A stretch of 64,000 bases of DNA from Gordonibacter sp034932485 (GTDB lineage Bacteria; Actinomycetota; Coriobacteriia; Coriobacteriales; Eggerthellaceae). Below, piece by piece: positions 40,459-49,535 of the stretch (positions are counted from its first letter, which is position 1; every line of letters begins with the position of its first letter). Both the position numbers and the translations under genes were made by a program. Under the pieces are notes generated by a model. It searched no databases and was not told the origin of the DNA. It saw only the letters and a program-made list of their open reading frames with translations. The DNA lies in assembly GCA_034932485.1 (NCBI GenBank), contig JAYFOQ010000021.1, forward strand, positions 1 to 64,000. Direction: 5' to 3'.

Positions 40459-41700
40459 CTATTCCAAAGACTCACTCACAAGATCAAGTGCTGCTCGAAC
40501 CGTCTGAAAACGAACCTGCGCACGATTGCCCCCAAAGCAATACCGTCGAGCAGTCGTTTCACTACTATTGGCAAGGCCGATCCAAACCGTGCCAACCGGC
40601 TTACCTTCTTCAGCACCACTAGGACCAGCAATGCCGGTAACCGCTACCGCCACATCAGCGCCCAGATCGCGTCGCGCTCCCTCGGCCATAGCCCGCGCTG
40701 TTTCCTCACTTACCGCACCTGTTCGCACTAACGTTTCATGATCTACACCAAGAAGCTCTTGCTTTACCTCGTTTACGTAACTCACCACCGCTCCGCGTAC
40801 CACTTCAGAACTTCCTGGTACTTCGGTAAGAGTTGCGGCAATAAGGCCTCCTGTCAGGCTCTCGGCTGTGCCGATACTCTTCCCCGCTCTGCTTAAAGCT
40901 TGCAAAACATCACAAGCAAGATCTTCTAGTGCTTCAGGGGCAATTGCAGCTAAGTCTTCGTTTTTCAGTTGAGATGTTTCGACCGCCAACGCTTCCCTAT
41001 TATTTATTGACGTTTCGCCACTCGAGTCTCTTTTGTATGTACCCTTCGGCATGAAGCCGATTAAATGACGCGCTTTGGCGATGTAATCCAGCATCGACAC
41101 AACTGTAAGCACCAAAGCGATAATCATGACACCCCAGCTAAGCAACCACATCCAATCGGAGAATGCGGCATGCACACTGCCAACCATGTGACTATCTTTA
41201 ACGGTAAACAGCACGATTGCTATCATCTGGAACACGGTTTTAAATTTGCCATACCAACTTGCGGCAATAACCACGCCTTCGCTGGCAGCAACCATACGAA
41301 CACCTGAAACAATAAACTCACGTGCCAATATAACCAAAACAACCCAACTTGGCAGTGCTCCTAACTCAACGAGAGCTAGTAATGCTGCAGCCACAAGTAT
41401 TTTATCGGCAAGGGGGTCCATAAATTTACCGAAGTCGGTTACTTCTCCGCGACTGCGAGCCAAATAACCATCCAGCCAATCAGTGCAAGATATGATAATA
41501 AATATGCCTGCTGCAATAAGACTTTTCGCTCCGTCGAGATCTTCGGGCAACCCAAACCATTCTGGCCAAGGGCTAATAAGAGCCACGACAAACAGCGGCA
41601 CCAAACAGATACGCACGAGCGTGACAACATTGGCTGGCGTCCATAGCTTATTTGCAGGAGTAGGTTTTACCTGGCCAGACGTTTGCATGCGGCCGATCAC
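40459..41700 (-). CDS. pgsA: Fusion: phosphatidylglycerophosphate synthase (PgsA) + CinA C-terminal amidase domain
   Basis: This 413-residue protein has two parts. Residues about 20-220 form a membrane CDP-alcohol phosphotransferase with the D-G-x2-A-R-x8-G-x3-D-x3-D motif (in DWLDGYLARSRGEVTDFGKFMDPLAD), which makes phosphatidylglycerol phosphate. Residues about 255-413 form a CinA C-terminal/PncC domain (GTAESLTGGLIAATLTEVPGSS ... VTGIAGPSG ... GTVWIG), an NMN deamidase family. A polar linker joins them. The frame is uninterrupted. The start is a GTG overlapping the rimO stop (GTGA) with GGAAGG before it. Confidence 0.92.
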   Translation of the reverse strand: MIGRMQTSGQVKPTPANKLWTPANVVTLVRICLVPLFVVALISPWPEWFGLPEDLDGAKSLIAAGIFIIISCTDWLDGYLARSRGEVTDFGKFMDPLADKILVAAALLALVELGALPSWVVLVILAREFIVSGVRMVAASEGVVIAASWYGKFKTVFQMIAIVLFTVKDSHMVGSVHAAFSDWMWLLSWGVMIIALVLTVVSMLDYIAKARHLIGFMPKGTYKRDSSGETSINNREALAVETSQLKNEDLAAIAPEALEDLACDVLQALSRAGKSIGTAESLTGGLIAATLTEVPGSSEVVRGAVVSYVNEVKQELLGVDHETLVRTGAVSEETARAMAEGARRDLGADVAVAVTGIAGPSGAEEGKPVGTVWIGLANSSETTARRYCFGGNRAQVRFQTVRAALDLVSESLE

Positions 41701-43019
41701 GCACCTTCCATTTCGTAGAGTAGCGTATCCGCAATAACTACGCTGCGAACCTCTCCAACTTTACCCTGATCAAGATAGGTAACACCATCAACTTCGGGAG
41801 CCTGACACATAGCACGTCCAAACAACTGGCCATCCTCTTCATGTCCTTCAACCAGTATGTCCATAGTGCATCCGATACGCGCAGCGATACGCGGCGTACA
41901 TACAGCATCCGCTAAATCACGCAAGCGTTGAGCTCGATCCGTCTTTTCGTCGTCGTCCACCTGATTCTCTAACTGATACGCTCGCGTTCCCTCTTCACGT
42001 GAATAGGAAAACACACCAACGTAGTCAAGATCGGCTTCCTCGACAAAAGCGCAAAGGTCCTCGAACTGATCGTCGGTCTCACCCGGAAATCCAGCGATGA
42101 AGGTTGTGCGTAATGTTGCATCAGGAATACACGTACGAACCCGGTCAATCAGATCATAGAACTCCGCACCAGAGCCAGTGCGATTCATGGCCTTCAGAAT
42201 ACCAGCATCGACATGCTGAAATGGAATGTCGAAGTAGTTACATACATTAGCATGGGTAGCTACAGCATCAAGGAGTTCGTCGGTCAGACCTTCTGGCTGG
42301 ATATACATGACACGAAACCATGTGTCACCATGCCTCTCCGCTAACGTTGATACAAGATAAGCAAGTGTCGACGGCTCATCGAAATCAGTACCCCACCGCC
42401 CGGTATCCTGCGCGATAAGCACGATCTCACGAGCTCCCTGGGCGACGAGATCGTCAACTTCGCAACATATCTCATCGAGGGAAAAGCTATGGTAACGCCC
42501 ACGAATGTAGGGAATGGTGCAATAGGAACAAAAGCGGTCGCAGCCATCCGATATCTTAACGTAGGCTGACACTGGTCCGCGTGTTACCTCATCAGTAGGG
42601 AAATCTGAAGAAACACCATTAATCTTTGTTGGAGTACCAATCACCTCCGCAAGCACAGAAACAATGTCATCCTCGCGCGAACAAGGAACAAACGCGCCTG
42701 CTTCGGTTAACTCAGAGGCCAAGTCATCGCCATAACGTGCCGGCATACAGCCAGCAACAACAAGCTTTGCTTGTCCTGATGAAACGTTAGGTAGATCTGC
42801 TGCATCGAAGATAGCCTCAAGACTTTCTTCAGTTGCAGCCTGAATAAACGAGCAGGTATTTACCACGATAGCATCGGCATCTGCGGGATCATTTGCAAGC
42901 ACATAGCCAGCCTCAGCTACCCGCGCACGCATATGGGTGGTATCCACCTCGTTTTTAGCACATCCCAGCGTAACGAACGCCACCGATCGCTGAGTTTCTT
43001 TCTGCAAAGCTACCTCCAT
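41697..43019 (-). CDS. rimO: Ribosomal protein S12 methylthiotransferase RimO
   Basis: This 440-residue radical-SAM enzyme methylthiolates an Asp of ribosomal protein S12. N-terminal FVTLGCAKNEVDTTHM (the GCxKN form marks RimO), the radical-SAM triad in CDRFCSYCTIPYIRGRYHSF and a C-terminal TRAM domain are visible. It overlaps pgsA-cinA by four bases and lies 12 bases downstream of yajQ. Confidence 0.95.
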   Translation of the reverse strand: MEVALQKETQRSVAFVTLGCAKNEVDTTHMRARVAEAGYVLANDPADADAIVVNTCSFIQAATEESLEAIFDAADLPNVSSGQAKLVVAGCMPARYGDDLASELTEAGAFVPCSREDDIVSVLAEVIGTPTKINGVSSDFPTDEVTRGPVSAYVKISDGCDRFCSYCTIPYIRGRYHSFSLDEICCEVDDLVAQGAREIVLIAQDTGRWGTDFDEPSTLAYLVSTLAERHGDTWFRVMYIQPEGLTDELLDAVATHANVCNYFDIPFQHVDAGILKAMNRTGSGAEFYDLIDRVRTCIPDATLRTTFIAGFPGETDDQFEDLCAFVEEADLDYVGVFSYSREEGTRAYQLENQVDDDEKTDRAQRLRDLADAVCTPRIAARIGCTMDILVEGHEEDGQLFGRAMCQAPEVDGVTYLDQGKVGEVRSVVIADTLLYEMEGA

Positions 43020-43031
43020 GATATCTGCTGC

Positions 43032-43529
43032 CTAACGATAATTAACATATTGGAGCGGTTGTCCATAATCTTGATCCTTCAAAAAGGCAATAACTTCTTG
43101 AAGCGCATCACGCGAAGGAGCACTCACGCGTAATTTATCGCCCTCAATCTGCACCTTCACCTTAATTTTTGTGGCCTTTATATCCTTGTTTATCTTACTT
43201 GCGATCTCTTTTTCAATACCCTCAACGATATTCGCTGTTTGACGCACGCTTTGTCCAGCTGCCGCCTGGGCATCTGCCCATTTTACGGCCCCCAGGTCAA
43301 TGCCTCGCTTAATTAACTTTGTAGCAATAACATCAATAACTTGTTTGGCAACAAAATCGGCCGGAGCCGCTACCGTTATGGTCTTATTTGCCTTGTCGAG
43401 AGAAATATCTGCACCTGAATCTTTGAGATCATAGCGTTGTGCCAATTCTTTTTTTGCTTGTTGAAACGCGTTATCAACCTCCTGCATATCAATGGTGGAT
43501 ACCACATCGAAGCTCGATTCTTTCGCCAT
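43032..43529 (-). CDS. YajQ family nucleotide-binding protein (DUF520)
   Basis: This 165-residue protein starts MAKESSFDVVSTIDMQEVDNAF and contains RYDLKDSGADISLD, both hallmarks of YajQ. Some family members bind cyclic di-GMP; most have no proven role. It is the first gene of the yajQ-rimO-pgsA/cinA run, after the rodZ terminator. Confidence 0.93.
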   Translation of the reverse strand: MAKESSFDVVSTIDMQEVDNAFQQAKKELAQRYDLKDSGADISLDKANKTITVAAPADFVAKQVIDVIATKLIKRGIDLGAVKWADAQAAAGQSVRQTANIVEGIEKEIASKINKDIKATKIKVKVQIEGDKLRVSAPSRDALQEVIAFLKDQDYGQPLQYVNYR

Positions 43530-43676
43530 GGCTTGTTCTCCTTTTTTGTTACGACCCGCCTACCCGGCCGGACTTCCTCATTTTATGTTTTAAATTAGCA
43601 TACCTTATTTTAGGAACAATCCCCCCAATTGCAGGCAAGTAGCACATGCCGCAATGTGGGCGACAAAAAGAAAAAA

Positions 43677-43692
43677 GCCCCGCGAGCGGGGC
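43677..43692 (-). terminator. Strong terminator after the rodZ-like gene
   Basis: GCCCCGC, GA, GCGGGGC: a perfect 7-bp GC stem. On the minus strand it is followed by TTTTTTCTTTTTG. Confidence 0.9.
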
Positions 43693-43696
43693 CGTG

Positions 43697-43738
43697 AATC
43701 GCCTCCGTTTCTTAGACTAGAGAAATAGAGGCGATTCA
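43697..43738 (-). promoter_or_regulatory. Second long hairpin between rodZ-like stop and its terminator
   Basis: GAATCGCCTC and GAGGCGATTC form a 10-bp stem, continued inside by TTTCT/AGAAA. It lies six bases after the rodZ-like stop and just before the GC terminator, perhaps protecting the mRNA 3' end. Confidence 0.5.
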
Positions 43739-43744
43739 TAGTGA

Positions 43745-44899
43745 CTAGGCGCTTGTCGATGTTCCTGTACTACTTCCTGTACCAGAAGTGCTCGCGTTAG
43801 CTGTCTGACCCTCGGTTGTGGAAGAACTTTTTGTACCCGATGTTGTCGCATTCGGATGGTCCGTTTTCCATTTTTCCAAATAAGTATTAAAATCGACCGA
43901 CACCATAGGCGCACCATCTGCAGCAGTGGTATCAAATGCAACTTTCTCACCGTTCACCGTTACCGTAACCGAATCGCTCATCCAGCACGCAAGGCTCCAG
44001 GTGCCGGTGACATCAACGGTCTCTTTCGACCCGGCTGTTAAGAATACCTGCGAAGCGGTACCGTTCACGGTAATCACCGCATAGGGGTCTTGACCCTTTG
44101 CCACCTCATAAACCACCTGTACGCTCGTAGGCGCAGCCTCAACCGGCGTTTGCTGTTGTTGCTGCTGCTCCCCATCTCCCTGGCCGCTTTGGGTCGTATC
44201 AGTCAAGCCCGTCACGGGAACCTTAGGAACATCTCCACTATTGTTTCCCTTGTTGCCAAACACTAAGACCAATACCACAATAAGCAACACGAGTATAACA
44301 GCGCCTGCAATAATAAAAGGAAGCTTTGACTGCACTCCGTTTGGAGCTTTTGGTCCAGCATAAAAATTCGTGTATTGCGTTGTGGGAAGCGCCGTATGTC
44401 TACTTGTATGCGTACGGCCCTCCGAATAACGACGATCGGATCCTGAGTTCGCGCCATCACGCTGGCCATAGTCGGCCCGACTGTATGCCGTGCGATCGTC
44501 GTACAGTGCTCGCCCGAAAGCATTCTGCCGCGGAACATGCTCAACAGGTTCTTCTTCTTGGCGAACTGTCCGTGAAGAGCGACGTGTACGCGTTGCTTCA
44601 CCCATATCGAAACCAGACGCAGCAGGCCTCACATCTGAACGTGCTCTACCCACCTGATAGGCATAGGCTTCATCCAGATACATACGAGTTATCTCAGTAG
44701 GATTCAAGCCCAACAGGCGTGCATAGGCATTAACCATGTTTCGCGTATATCCACGCGGTGGCATGCGCGAAAAGTCGTTGTCCTCAATAGCCCGCAGGAT
44801 GTCTGGACGTATGCGTAATCTCCGCGCTGCGGTGGCAAGGTCATAGCCCTTACGTTCCCGGGCCTCCTGTAATACCGATCCGAATGTCATCCGTGCCAC
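43745..44899 (-). CDS. RodZ-like cell-shape protein (HTH_25, membrane helix, DUF4115)
   Basis: This 384-residue protein has an N-terminal Cro/CI-like HTH (GSVLQEARERKGYDLATAARRLRIRPDILRAIEDNDF), a long polar linker, one membrane helix (LPFIIAGAVILVLLIVVLVLVF), a poly-Gln stretch and an extracellular DUF4115 domain, then a Ser/Thr/Gly-rich tail. The design is that of RodZ, which links MreB to wall synthesis; mreB is not in the window. The GTG at 44899 has AGGAG seven bases before it and is preferred to the ATG at 44890. It lies four bases after ftsK. Confidence 0.85.
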   Translation of the reverse strand: MARMTFGSVLQEARERKGYDLATAARRLRIRPDILRAIEDNDFSRMPPRGYTRNMVNAYARLLGLNPTEITRMYLDEAYAYQVGRARSDVRPAASGFDMGEATRTRRSSRTVRQEEEPVEHVPRQNAFGRALYDDRTAYSRADYGQRDGANSGSDRRYSEGRTHTSRHTALPTTQYTNFYAGPKAPNGVQSKLPFIIAGAVILVLLIVVLVLVFGNKGNNSGDVPKVPVTGLTDTTQSGQGDGEQQQQQQTPVEAAPTSVQVVYEVAKGQDPYAVITVNGTASQVFLTAGSKETVDVTGTWSLACWMSDSVTVTVNGEKVAFDTTAADGAPMVSVDFNTYLEKWKTDHPNATTSGTKSSSTTEGQTANASTSGTGSSTGTSTSA

Positions 44900-44903
44900 G
44901 TCG

Positions 44904-47456
44904 TCACTCCTCTGCCGCGTCTTGCGCTTCAAACGCCTTCAGCGTTTCCAGCTCCATGGCGTCGACTAGCACGTCGCGGGGTTTACTGCCATTTGGCGGC
45001 CCCACAACGCCCTTATCCTCGAGCATGTCCATTATACGCCCAGCGCGAGAATAGCCAACTTTCAGGCGCCTTTGTATGTTTGACGTCGAACCTAAACCAC
45101 TCGCTACAATAATATCAGCAGCTTCCCAAATAAGCGGATCATCATCCGAGCAACTTCCACCGCTCCCGTCGGGCTGAGAAGCCCCCTGTGTTATAAGGTT
45201 CGTCTGTAGAATTTCGGAATGATATTCAGGCTCACCTTGCTGTTTAAGCATATCCACGACAGCATTGATTTCATCTTCAGAAACATAACAACCTTGAATA
45301 CGCTGAGGCTTCGATAACTCTGGTTTTGAAAGCAGCAGGTCTCCTAATCCAATAAGACGCTCAGCACCCGGCGTATCAAGTACAACGCGACTATCGATAC
45401 CGCTTGCCACGTTAAACGCGATACGATTCGTAATATTTGCCTTAATAAGTCCCGTAACTACGTTTGTTGAAGGACGCTGCGTGGCCACAATGAGGTGAAT
45501 ACCGGCAGCACGCGCAAGCTGCGCAATACGACTGATGGAAAACTCTACTTCTTTGCCCACATTCATCATAAGATCGGCCAACTCATCAATGATGATAACG
45601 ATATAAGGCAACTCGTCACCCAATTCGCGCGCGGAAGGCTCCTCGCCCGCATCGATCACCTTCTGTTGTTCAGCTAATTCCGCTTGTACCTTGGCATTAT
45701 ATTGACCGATATTGCGCGCACCCACCTTAGAGAACACCTTCAGGCGACGCTCCATCTCGGCAACGCCCCACGACAGTGCACTTGCCGCTTCGCGGGCTTC
45801 AGTAACAACCGGCACATAGAGGTGCGGAATACCGTTGTAAGGCGTAAATTCCACGCGTTTGGGGTCGATCATAATGAAGCGTACCTCGGAGGGCGTAGCG
45901 CGCATGAGAATAGACATAATCATGGCGTTAACCGACACTGATTTACCCGAACCAGTGGTACCACCAATAAGCAGATGAGGCATCTTGGCTAGGTCTGAAA
46001 CAATGGAACGACCCTCAACATCTTTACCGATGGCAACCTGCAAGGGTCCCTTTTGCGCATCCTTAAGAACATCTCCCAAAAGCACCGTTTGACGCGTGCG
46101 GTTTGGTACCTCGATACCTACAAAGTTAGTATCGGGAATGGGGGCAAAAATACGTACTCCGGGTGCCGCAAGCGCCAATGCAATATCTTGCTCAAGCGCC
46201 GTAATGCGACTCACGCGTACGCCAGAAGGTAAATCTACCTTAAACAAGGTGACCGTTGGGCCAGCAACCCAACCAACGACTTCAGCAAAAATACTAAAAC
46301 TCTCAAGCGTTTCTTGCAGGCAATCGGCTGTTTCACGCAACTCGGCATCGTTTGCCTTGTCCTTTTTGGAAATAGCACTCGTAGCCAACATGTCGGGTGT
46401 AGGCAGTTGGAAACCATCTTGTGGCTGAGGTGCCGCCAGAGGTGTAGATGATCGAGAAGTTTCCTTTTTTTGAGGCGTCGCCTCCGCTGCGCTCGAAGAA
46501 TTGCGTACACGACCAAGTTTGCGCGTGAGCGGCTGTTCTACAGCATCAGGAGCATCAAAAGAGGCTGCATGGCGCCCGCCGATTACCTGAGTACTCAAAG
46601 ATTCGGATACGCGGCGACCCTTCTTTCTTTCTCCAGCCTCGCCGTGATCTCCCTTATTTTTCTTACTCCGAGGTAATACGTTAGTAGCCTGAGCTTCTTG
46701 TGCGGTCGCAGACAGTGCATCTTTTCCCTCGGAACGACGAATGCGCGCATAAGCGGGTGCTGCGAGCACACCGGAAGCGTCGTTAGCAGCGGCCTCAGAG
46801 CGCCTATCTTGCACATGTTCAATGAGTTTCGATAACGAGAACCCGATAATCACAAAACCAGCTACGACAACACCAAACATAATAATGCACGAGATAACTT
46901 GCCCAAGCAAAGTGAATCCAACCCAGGCAATACCCGCCCCAATATAGCCACCGCGAGCAGAAAGCTGATCGGCGGCAAAGAGAGCTGCAGGAGCTCCCTG
47001 GTCGCCAGCGGAAACAGGCGTAAACAACGCCAAAAGCACCAGCACCGCTACGAAAATCATAACAAGACCAACCGATACACGAGCGGGGACGCGCTCACGA
47101 TCGAAACGCACGAGAAAACTTGCTCCAATGACGAGCAAGAAGAAAGGTAGCAGATACGCCCCCAAACCCAGCACCAGATGCAATGCCGTCGAAACAAACG
47201 ACGTTACAACAGCATTCGTAGGCATAACAGCTGCCACGAATAGTGCGATAGCAACCACTGCAAACACGACGCCCGTGATGTCGCGTCGCGTCCTTTCATC
47301 CATAATGCGTCGACTATCCTCAGGAACTGCACGTGAGGCAGCAGCGCCGTTTTTGCGTGCGTTTTTCTCGGCGGGCGATGCAGCCCTGCCCTTAGACTTC
47401 GGGGCTGGCGAAGATTTGGGTGATTTATTGGATGAGGGTGCTGACTGACGGGCCAC
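44904..47456 (-). CDS. ftsK: DNA translocase FtsK/SpoIIIE
   Basis: This 850-residue protein has a basic N-terminal leader, four membrane helices (about 55-210), a variable linker, a RecA-like motor (Walker A GGTTGSGKSVSVNAM, Walker B IVIIIDELADLMM) and a C-terminal gamma winged helix (ASGLGSTSNIQRRLKVGYSRAGRIMDMLEDKGVVGPPNGSKPRDVL) that reads KOPS/SRS sequences. It moves chromosome ends and activates XerC/XerD at dif, the site proposed at 19.6 kb. The start is a GTG after AAAGGAG. Confidence 0.95.
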   Translation of the reverse strand: MARQSAPSSNKSPKSSPAPKSKGRAASPAEKNARKNGAAASRAVPEDSRRIMDERTRRDITGVVFAVVAIALFVAAVMPTNAVVTSFVSTALHLVLGLGAYLLPFFLLVIGASFLVRFDRERVPARVSVGLVMIFVAVLVLLALFTPVSAGDQGAPAALFAADQLSARGGYIGAGIAWVGFTLLGQVISCIIMFGVVVAGFVIIGFSLSKLIEHVQDRRSEAAANDASGVLAAPAYARIRRSEGKDALSATAQEAQATNVLPRSKKNKGDHGEAGERKKGRRVSESLSTQVIGGRHAASFDAPDAVEQPLTRKLGRVRNSSSAAEATPQKKETSRSSTPLAAPQPQDGFQLPTPDMLATSAISKKDKANDAELRETADCLQETLESFSIFAEVVGWVAGPTVTLFKVDLPSGVRVSRITALEQDIALALAAPGVRIFAPIPDTNFVGIEVPNRTRQTVLLGDVLKDAQKGPLQVAIGKDVEGRSIVSDLAKMPHLLIGGTTGSGKSVSVNAMIMSILMRATPSEVRFIMIDPKRVEFTPYNGIPHLYVPVVTEAREAASALSWGVAEMERRLKVFSKVGARNIGQYNAKVQAELAEQQKVIDAGEEPSARELGDELPYIVIIIDELADLMMNVGKEVEFSISRIAQLARAAGIHLIVATQRPSTNVVTGLIKANITNRIAFNVASGIDSRVVLDTPGAERLIGLGDLLLSKPELSKPQRIQGCYVSEDEINAVVDMLKQQGEPEYHSEILQTNLITQGASQPDGSGGSCSDDDPLIWEAADIIVASGLGSTSNIQRRLKVGYSRAGRIMDMLEDKGVVGPPNGSKPRDVLVDAMELETLKAFEAQDAAEE

Positions 47457-47511
47457 GGCCCTGCTCCTTTTGCTGCGTTTAGTGTACGTTTATGATTCAG
47501 TTGGGCGGCGG

Positions 47512-47545
47512 AATGGCCGCCTGCGCTTGAGCACATGCGGCCATT
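47512..47545 (-). terminator. Hairpin after rnj
   Basis: AATGGCCGC and GCGGCCATT form a perfect 9-bp stem with a 16-base loop, six bases after the RNase J stop. No T-run; possibly a weak terminator or mRNA 3' end. Confidence 0.45.
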
Positions 47546-47550
47546 ATAAC

Positions 47551-49452
47551 TTAAACTTCCAGCAAGTTCACGACAGTCATGGGACGCTGCTTGGTGCGCT
47601 CCCACAAAAGAGAAAGGAGTGAGTCGCGAGCGGCTTTCTTTAGTTCACGCACGCCACCCCCCTTACCCAACTGCCGTTTGAGCGCATTTTTCACGGTAGA
47701 CTGAGCGTCTCGCACTAAGTATTCATCGTCGCCGCCCGTAATACCGTGCATCTCAATTTGCACGTCACCCACGAGGTCTTTACGCTTACTTGAAATGGCA
47801 ACCGCCACAGCAGCAAACCCTTGAGAGCCCAGCGCATTGCGCTCGTCGAGAATATCTTGCGACGTGTCGCCAACGGAGAGACCGTCAACAAACACGATAC
47901 CGCTCTGCACGGTTTCGCCGTGTCTTACACCACGTGAAGTAAGTTCGAGGCTCTCTCCGTTTTCGCAGATAAATACATTTTCGGTCGGCACACCTGTCGC
48001 TTCAGCTAAGCGCGCATGAGCACGCAAGTGAATTGCTTCGCCGTGTACGGGCATAAAGGCCTTAGGGCTCACAATAGAAAGAACCAGCTTCAACTCTTCA
48101 GCGCCAGCATGGCCTGATACATGGACCATGGCGCGCTTCTTGTCGTAAACATCTGCGCCAATTTTAGCCAGAGAATTCACCACACGCGTGACAGCTTTCT
48201 CGTTACCAGGAACCGGCGTGGCAGAGATAATAACGGTGTCACCCTGATCTAAATCGATAGTTTTATGTTCGCCATTAGCAATGCGAGCAAGTGCCGAAAG
48301 CGGCTCACCCTGGCTACCCGTGCACATTATAACTACCTGCTCAGGCGGGATACCCTTAAGATCGTAAGCATCCACGATATCCTCGTCGGCAATGTTTAAG
48401 TAGCCCAAACGACGCGCGATATCAGTGTTCTGAATCATCGAACGACCCGTAACCACAACCTTGCGACCGTTGTCAATGGCAGCATCACATATTTGCTGCA
48501 TGCGATGGATATGACTGGCGAATGAAGCAATGATCACGCGACCTTTTGCCTGCGAAATAATCTTCGCCAACTCTTTGCCCACCTCAGCTTCACTTGGCGT
48601 GAAGTTGGGATTTTGAGCATTCGTAGAGTCGCTCATCATAAGGTCTACGCCTGCTTTAGAAAACTTCGCAAGCGCACCAAAGTCGGTAGTAACCCCGTCG
48701 ATAGGTGTTTGGTCCAGCTTGAAGTCACCCGTGTGAAGCACATTACCAGCGGGACTCTGGAAGAACACACCCACTGCTCCGGGTATCGAGTGATTAACCG
48801 CAAAAAACTCGGCTGTAATGCAACCTAATTTCACCTGATCGCCAGGCTTAATTTCAATAAGTTTCGCATTTTTAATTTTATGCTCAGCGAATTTACCCTC
48901 AATAAGACCCAGTGTCATCTTCGTACCATAGATAGGTACCTGGCGATCCAGATCCTTCATGAGGTACGGCAACGTGCCGGTATGATCTTCGTGACCGTGC
49001 GTAATGATAATGCCACGCAATTTATCGGCATTCTCCAACACATAGGTATAATCGGGAAGAATCAAATCAATGCCCGGATGATCATCGTCGGGAAACATCA
49101 ATCCTGCGTCGTCCAAGATCATGTCACCCTTGCATTCAAACACCGTCATATTCTTGCCGATGGCATCTAAGCCGCCCAAAGGTATTACCTTAAGCGTCGC
49201 GTTCGGATCCTTCTTGGGCGAAGCAAAATTGCGACGGGTACCTTGCTGACCGCCACCCTGTTTCTGCTGACTACCTTGCTGTTGTCCATCCTTCGTCAGA
49301 TGGGGTCGTTGATGTTCAAGCTGTACATGCTTGTATGACCGCGTGTTCTTTTCGCGGCCAGTGTTGCCTCCATTCGCACGAGCAGTATTGCCGCGACGAT
49401 TACCGTGCGCACGGCTCTGCTCACGCTCGGGGCGCGTATTGTTTTGTTCCAT
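47551..49452 (-). CDS. rnj: Ribonuclease J
   Basis: This 633-residue metallo-beta-lactamase/beta-CASP nuclease carries HGHEDHTG (motif 2), AVNHSIPGA, HTGDFKLD, SDSTN and SGHAGAEELKL, ending with the RNase J C-terminal domain. It acts as a 5'-3' exonuclease and endonuclease in mRNA decay and rRNA maturation. The first 85 residues are an unusual Arg/Asn/Gln/Gly-rich disordered extension (ARANGGNTGREKNTRSYKH ... QQGSQQKQGGGQQG). The ATG at 49452 follows AAGGAA. Confidence 0.94.
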   Translation of the reverse strand: MEQNNTRPEREQSRAHGNRRGNTARANGGNTGREKNTRSYKHVQLEHQRPHLTKDGQQQGSQQKQGGGQQGTRRNFASPKKDPNATLKVIPLGGLDAIGKNMTVFECKGDMILDDAGLMFPDDDHPGIDLILPDYTYVLENADKLRGIIITHGHEDHTGTLPYLMKDLDRQVPIYGTKMTLGLIEGKFAEHKIKNAKLIEIKPGDQVKLGCITAEFFAVNHSIPGAVGVFFQSPAGNVLHTGDFKLDQTPIDGVTTDFGALAKFSKAGVDLMMSDSTNAQNPNFTPSEAEVGKELAKIISQAKGRVIIASFASHIHRMQQICDAAIDNGRKVVVTGRSMIQNTDIARRLGYLNIADEDIVDAYDLKGIPPEQVVIMCTGSQGEPLSALARIANGEHKTIDLDQGDTVIISATPVPGNEKAVTRVVNSLAKIGADVYDKKRAMVHVSGHAGAEELKLVLSIVSPKAFMPVHGEAIHLRAHARLAEATGVPTENVFICENGESLELTSRGVRHGETVQSGIVFVDGLSVGDTSQDILDERNALGSQGFAAVAVAISSKRKDLVGDVQIEMHGITGGDDEYLVRDAQSTVKNALKRQLGKGGGVRELKKAARDSLLSLLWERTKQRPMTVVNLLEV

Positions 49453-49470
49453 ACTATTCCTTATCATACA

Positions 49471-49492
49471 GCGCCGCCCTCACGGGCGGCGC
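49471..49492 (-). terminator. GC hairpin between dapA and rnj
   Basis: GCGCCGCCC, TCAC, GGGCGGCGC: a perfect 9-bp stem with a 4-base loop in the 83-base gap. No T-run, so it may only attenuate read-through from dapA. Confidence 0.5.
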
Positions 49493-49535
49493 ATCCGTCC
49501 TTATGCTGCGACGCCTCTGCGCCACGGCTTAACGT

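Noticed and set aside
44140..44175. Repeat expansion from the CTG/TTG-type run in the rodZ-like gene
   Set aside because: The short run encodes six glutamines in a disordered linker; it is ordinary low complexity and too short to call an unstable repeat.
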